The position numbers and the translations under genes were made by a program. Below are positions 7,051-7,381 of a stretch of 7,381 nt of DNA, in pieces. Within the stretch, counting starts at the first letter, position 1, and each line of letters begins with the position of its first letter. Origin of the DNA: Streptomyces katrae (GTDB lineage Bacteria; Actinomycetota; Actinomycetes; Streptomycetales; Streptomycetaceae). Location: contig NZ_JZWV01001032.1 in NCBI RefSeq assembly GCF_000966975.1, positions 1 through 7,381 of the forward strand, written 5' to 3'. Below the pieces are notes generated by a model. The model was not told the DNA's origin and ran no database searches. It worked only from the letters and a program-made list of their open reading frames with translations.

Positions 7051-7075
7051 CTCGATCTTGGGAGACGCCTAACGT
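7047..7075 (+). promoter_or_regulatory. Likely rRNA operon promoter, distal
   Basis: TTGACT (7047-7052) and TAACGT (7070-7075) are separated by an ideal 17 bp, the best housekeeping-type promoter in the window. The -35 hexamer contains the TGA stop of the glycosylase gene (7048-7050). No reading frame of recognisable content follows, and the downstream rRNA leader is the obvious target. Streptomyces rRNA operons usually have several promoters in tandem. Confidence 0.65.
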
Positions 7076-7197
7076 AGCGCGAGCCGCTGGAACAGGCACT
7101 GCCATCGCAGACCTGCGGGAGCGGCCAACCCACTACCTACGACGCGCCCCTGGCGGGGTCGATTTCGGTGTGCCCGAATTCGAATCCGACAGCTCGA

Positions 7198-7227
7198 TTA
7201 TGAGTTGCAGGGAATAAGCGCTAACGT
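7198..7227 (+). promoter_or_regulatory. Possible second rRNA operon promoter
   Basis: TAACGT recurs at 7222-7227 within GCGCTAACGTGG, closely matching CGCCTAACGTAG at the distal promoter. TTATGA (7198-7203, 18-bp spacer) is a weak -35. The shared ten-base context argues for a repeated promoter element, but the -35 is unconvincing. Confidence 0.4.
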
Positions 7228-7307
7228 GGTGGAGCGCCGAAAGGCAAAGGCCCCCAACGGCCACCGGAATTCAAATCCAAGTCGGAAACGGCGCGGAAAT
7301 GATCTGG

Positions 7308-7313
7308 TAGAGT
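7308..7313 (+). promoter_or_regulatory. Possible third, leader-proximal rRNA promoter (-10 only)
   Basis: TAGAGT within GGTAGAGTTGGAAAC resembles, from memory, a sequence common just upstream of Streptomyces 16S genes. No canonical -35 lies 16-19 bp before it; AAGTCGGAAAC at 7279-7289 occupies that zone. Confidence 0.45.
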
Positions 7314-7317
7314 TGGA

Positions 7318-7364
7318 AACGAAGGAAGCGCCCGGAGGGCCTGGAAACAGGAACGAAGGAAGCG
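7318..7364 (+). repeat. Direct repeat in the rRNA leader
   Basis: AACGAAGGAAGCG is repeated exactly at 7318-7330 and 7352-7364, 34 bp apart, with CCCGG and TCCGT following the respective copies. Related GAAGGAAGCG repeats are usual in Streptomyces rRNA leaders, where they may belong to the antitermination or processing signals. Confidence 0.75.
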
Positions 7365-7381
7365 TCCGTACCTTGAGAACT

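Larger units (their letters stand above)
7051..7381 (+). promoter_or_regulatory. Gene-free upstream region and leader of an rRNA operon (16S outside window)
   Basis: These 331 bases contain no supportable coding sequence; the one long frame through them is an out-of-frame extension from the glycosylase gene. Base composition drops visibly, with A-rich runs such as GGAATTCAAATCCAAGTCGG, as in rRNA control regions. After the last candidate -10 there is a direct repeat AACGAAGGAAGCG (7318-7330 and 7352-7364), two small hairpins (GCCC-GGA-GGGC at 7330-7340 and CCTG-GAAA-CAGG at 7340-7351, the second with a GNRA-type loop), and the terminal CCTTGAGAACT, which is the start of the conserved leader element found before Streptomyces 16S genes. 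The mature 16S should begin beyond the right edge. The role of the repeats in antitermination or processing is inference. Confidence 0.8.

Noticed and set aside
6333..7217. 294-codon frame running past the glycosylase gene into the rRNA control region
   Set aside because: Translation is Pro/Arg/Gly-rich, and the +1-shifted glycosylase frame carries the full enzyme signature; the last part crosses promoter elements.
7330..7351. Two small hairpins as an intrinsic terminator after the glycosylase gene
   Set aside because: Stems of only 4 bp with no U tract, located inside a recognisable rRNA leader where termination would make no sense.

Overview
The window is about 72-73% GC by eye, and its codons end almost always in G or C. 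Together with the gene content and the recognisable actinobacterial rRNA leader at the right end, this points to the chromosome of a Streptomyces or a very close relative. It reads as a conserved core segment rather than an accessory island: there is no insertion sequence, phage gene, CRISPR array or tRNA.

Layout from left to right. Positions 44-828 (minus) hold a hypothetical gene split in two frames by a 5-bp tandem duplication. Positions 829-976 are a divergent promoter region with a perfect 13-bp tandem repeat. A plus-strand run follows: an orphan ABC ATPase of ModF type (977-1792) whose Walker A loop carries a 15-bp in-frame tandem duplication, a short NfeD-like membrane protein (1857-2285), an SPFH/stomatin protein (2371-3345), and a TauE/SafE-type permease (3437-4219, start uncertain because of an ATGTCC repeat). 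A strong hairpin at 4239-4275 separates these from a minus-strand block: an HNH endonuclease (4301-4804), then, after a second U-tailed terminator, a YbhB/PEBP-family protein (4954-5490) and a Spo0M-family protein (5531-6313) that look like one transcript in the order spo0M, PEBP. A divergent intergenic region leads to a plus-strand 3-methyladenine DNA glycosylase (6409-7050). The remaining 331 bp carry no gene; they hold promoter-like elements and the leader of an rRNA operon whose 16S gene lies beyond the window.

Functionally, NfeD and SPFH proteins form a known partner pair in membrane microdomain organisation, and the permease and ATPase beside them share direction but not an obvious pathway. 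Spo0M and PEBP have no proven joint role. The glycosylase is base-excision repair.

No new biological system is evident. The most distinctive feature is a series of short tandem duplications, two of which alter proteins (a frameshift and a P-loop insertion) and one of which multiplies start codons. A second theme is that three genes have a -10-like hexamer exactly 6-7 nt before the start codon and no Shine-Dalgarno sequence, which suggests leaderless transcripts.
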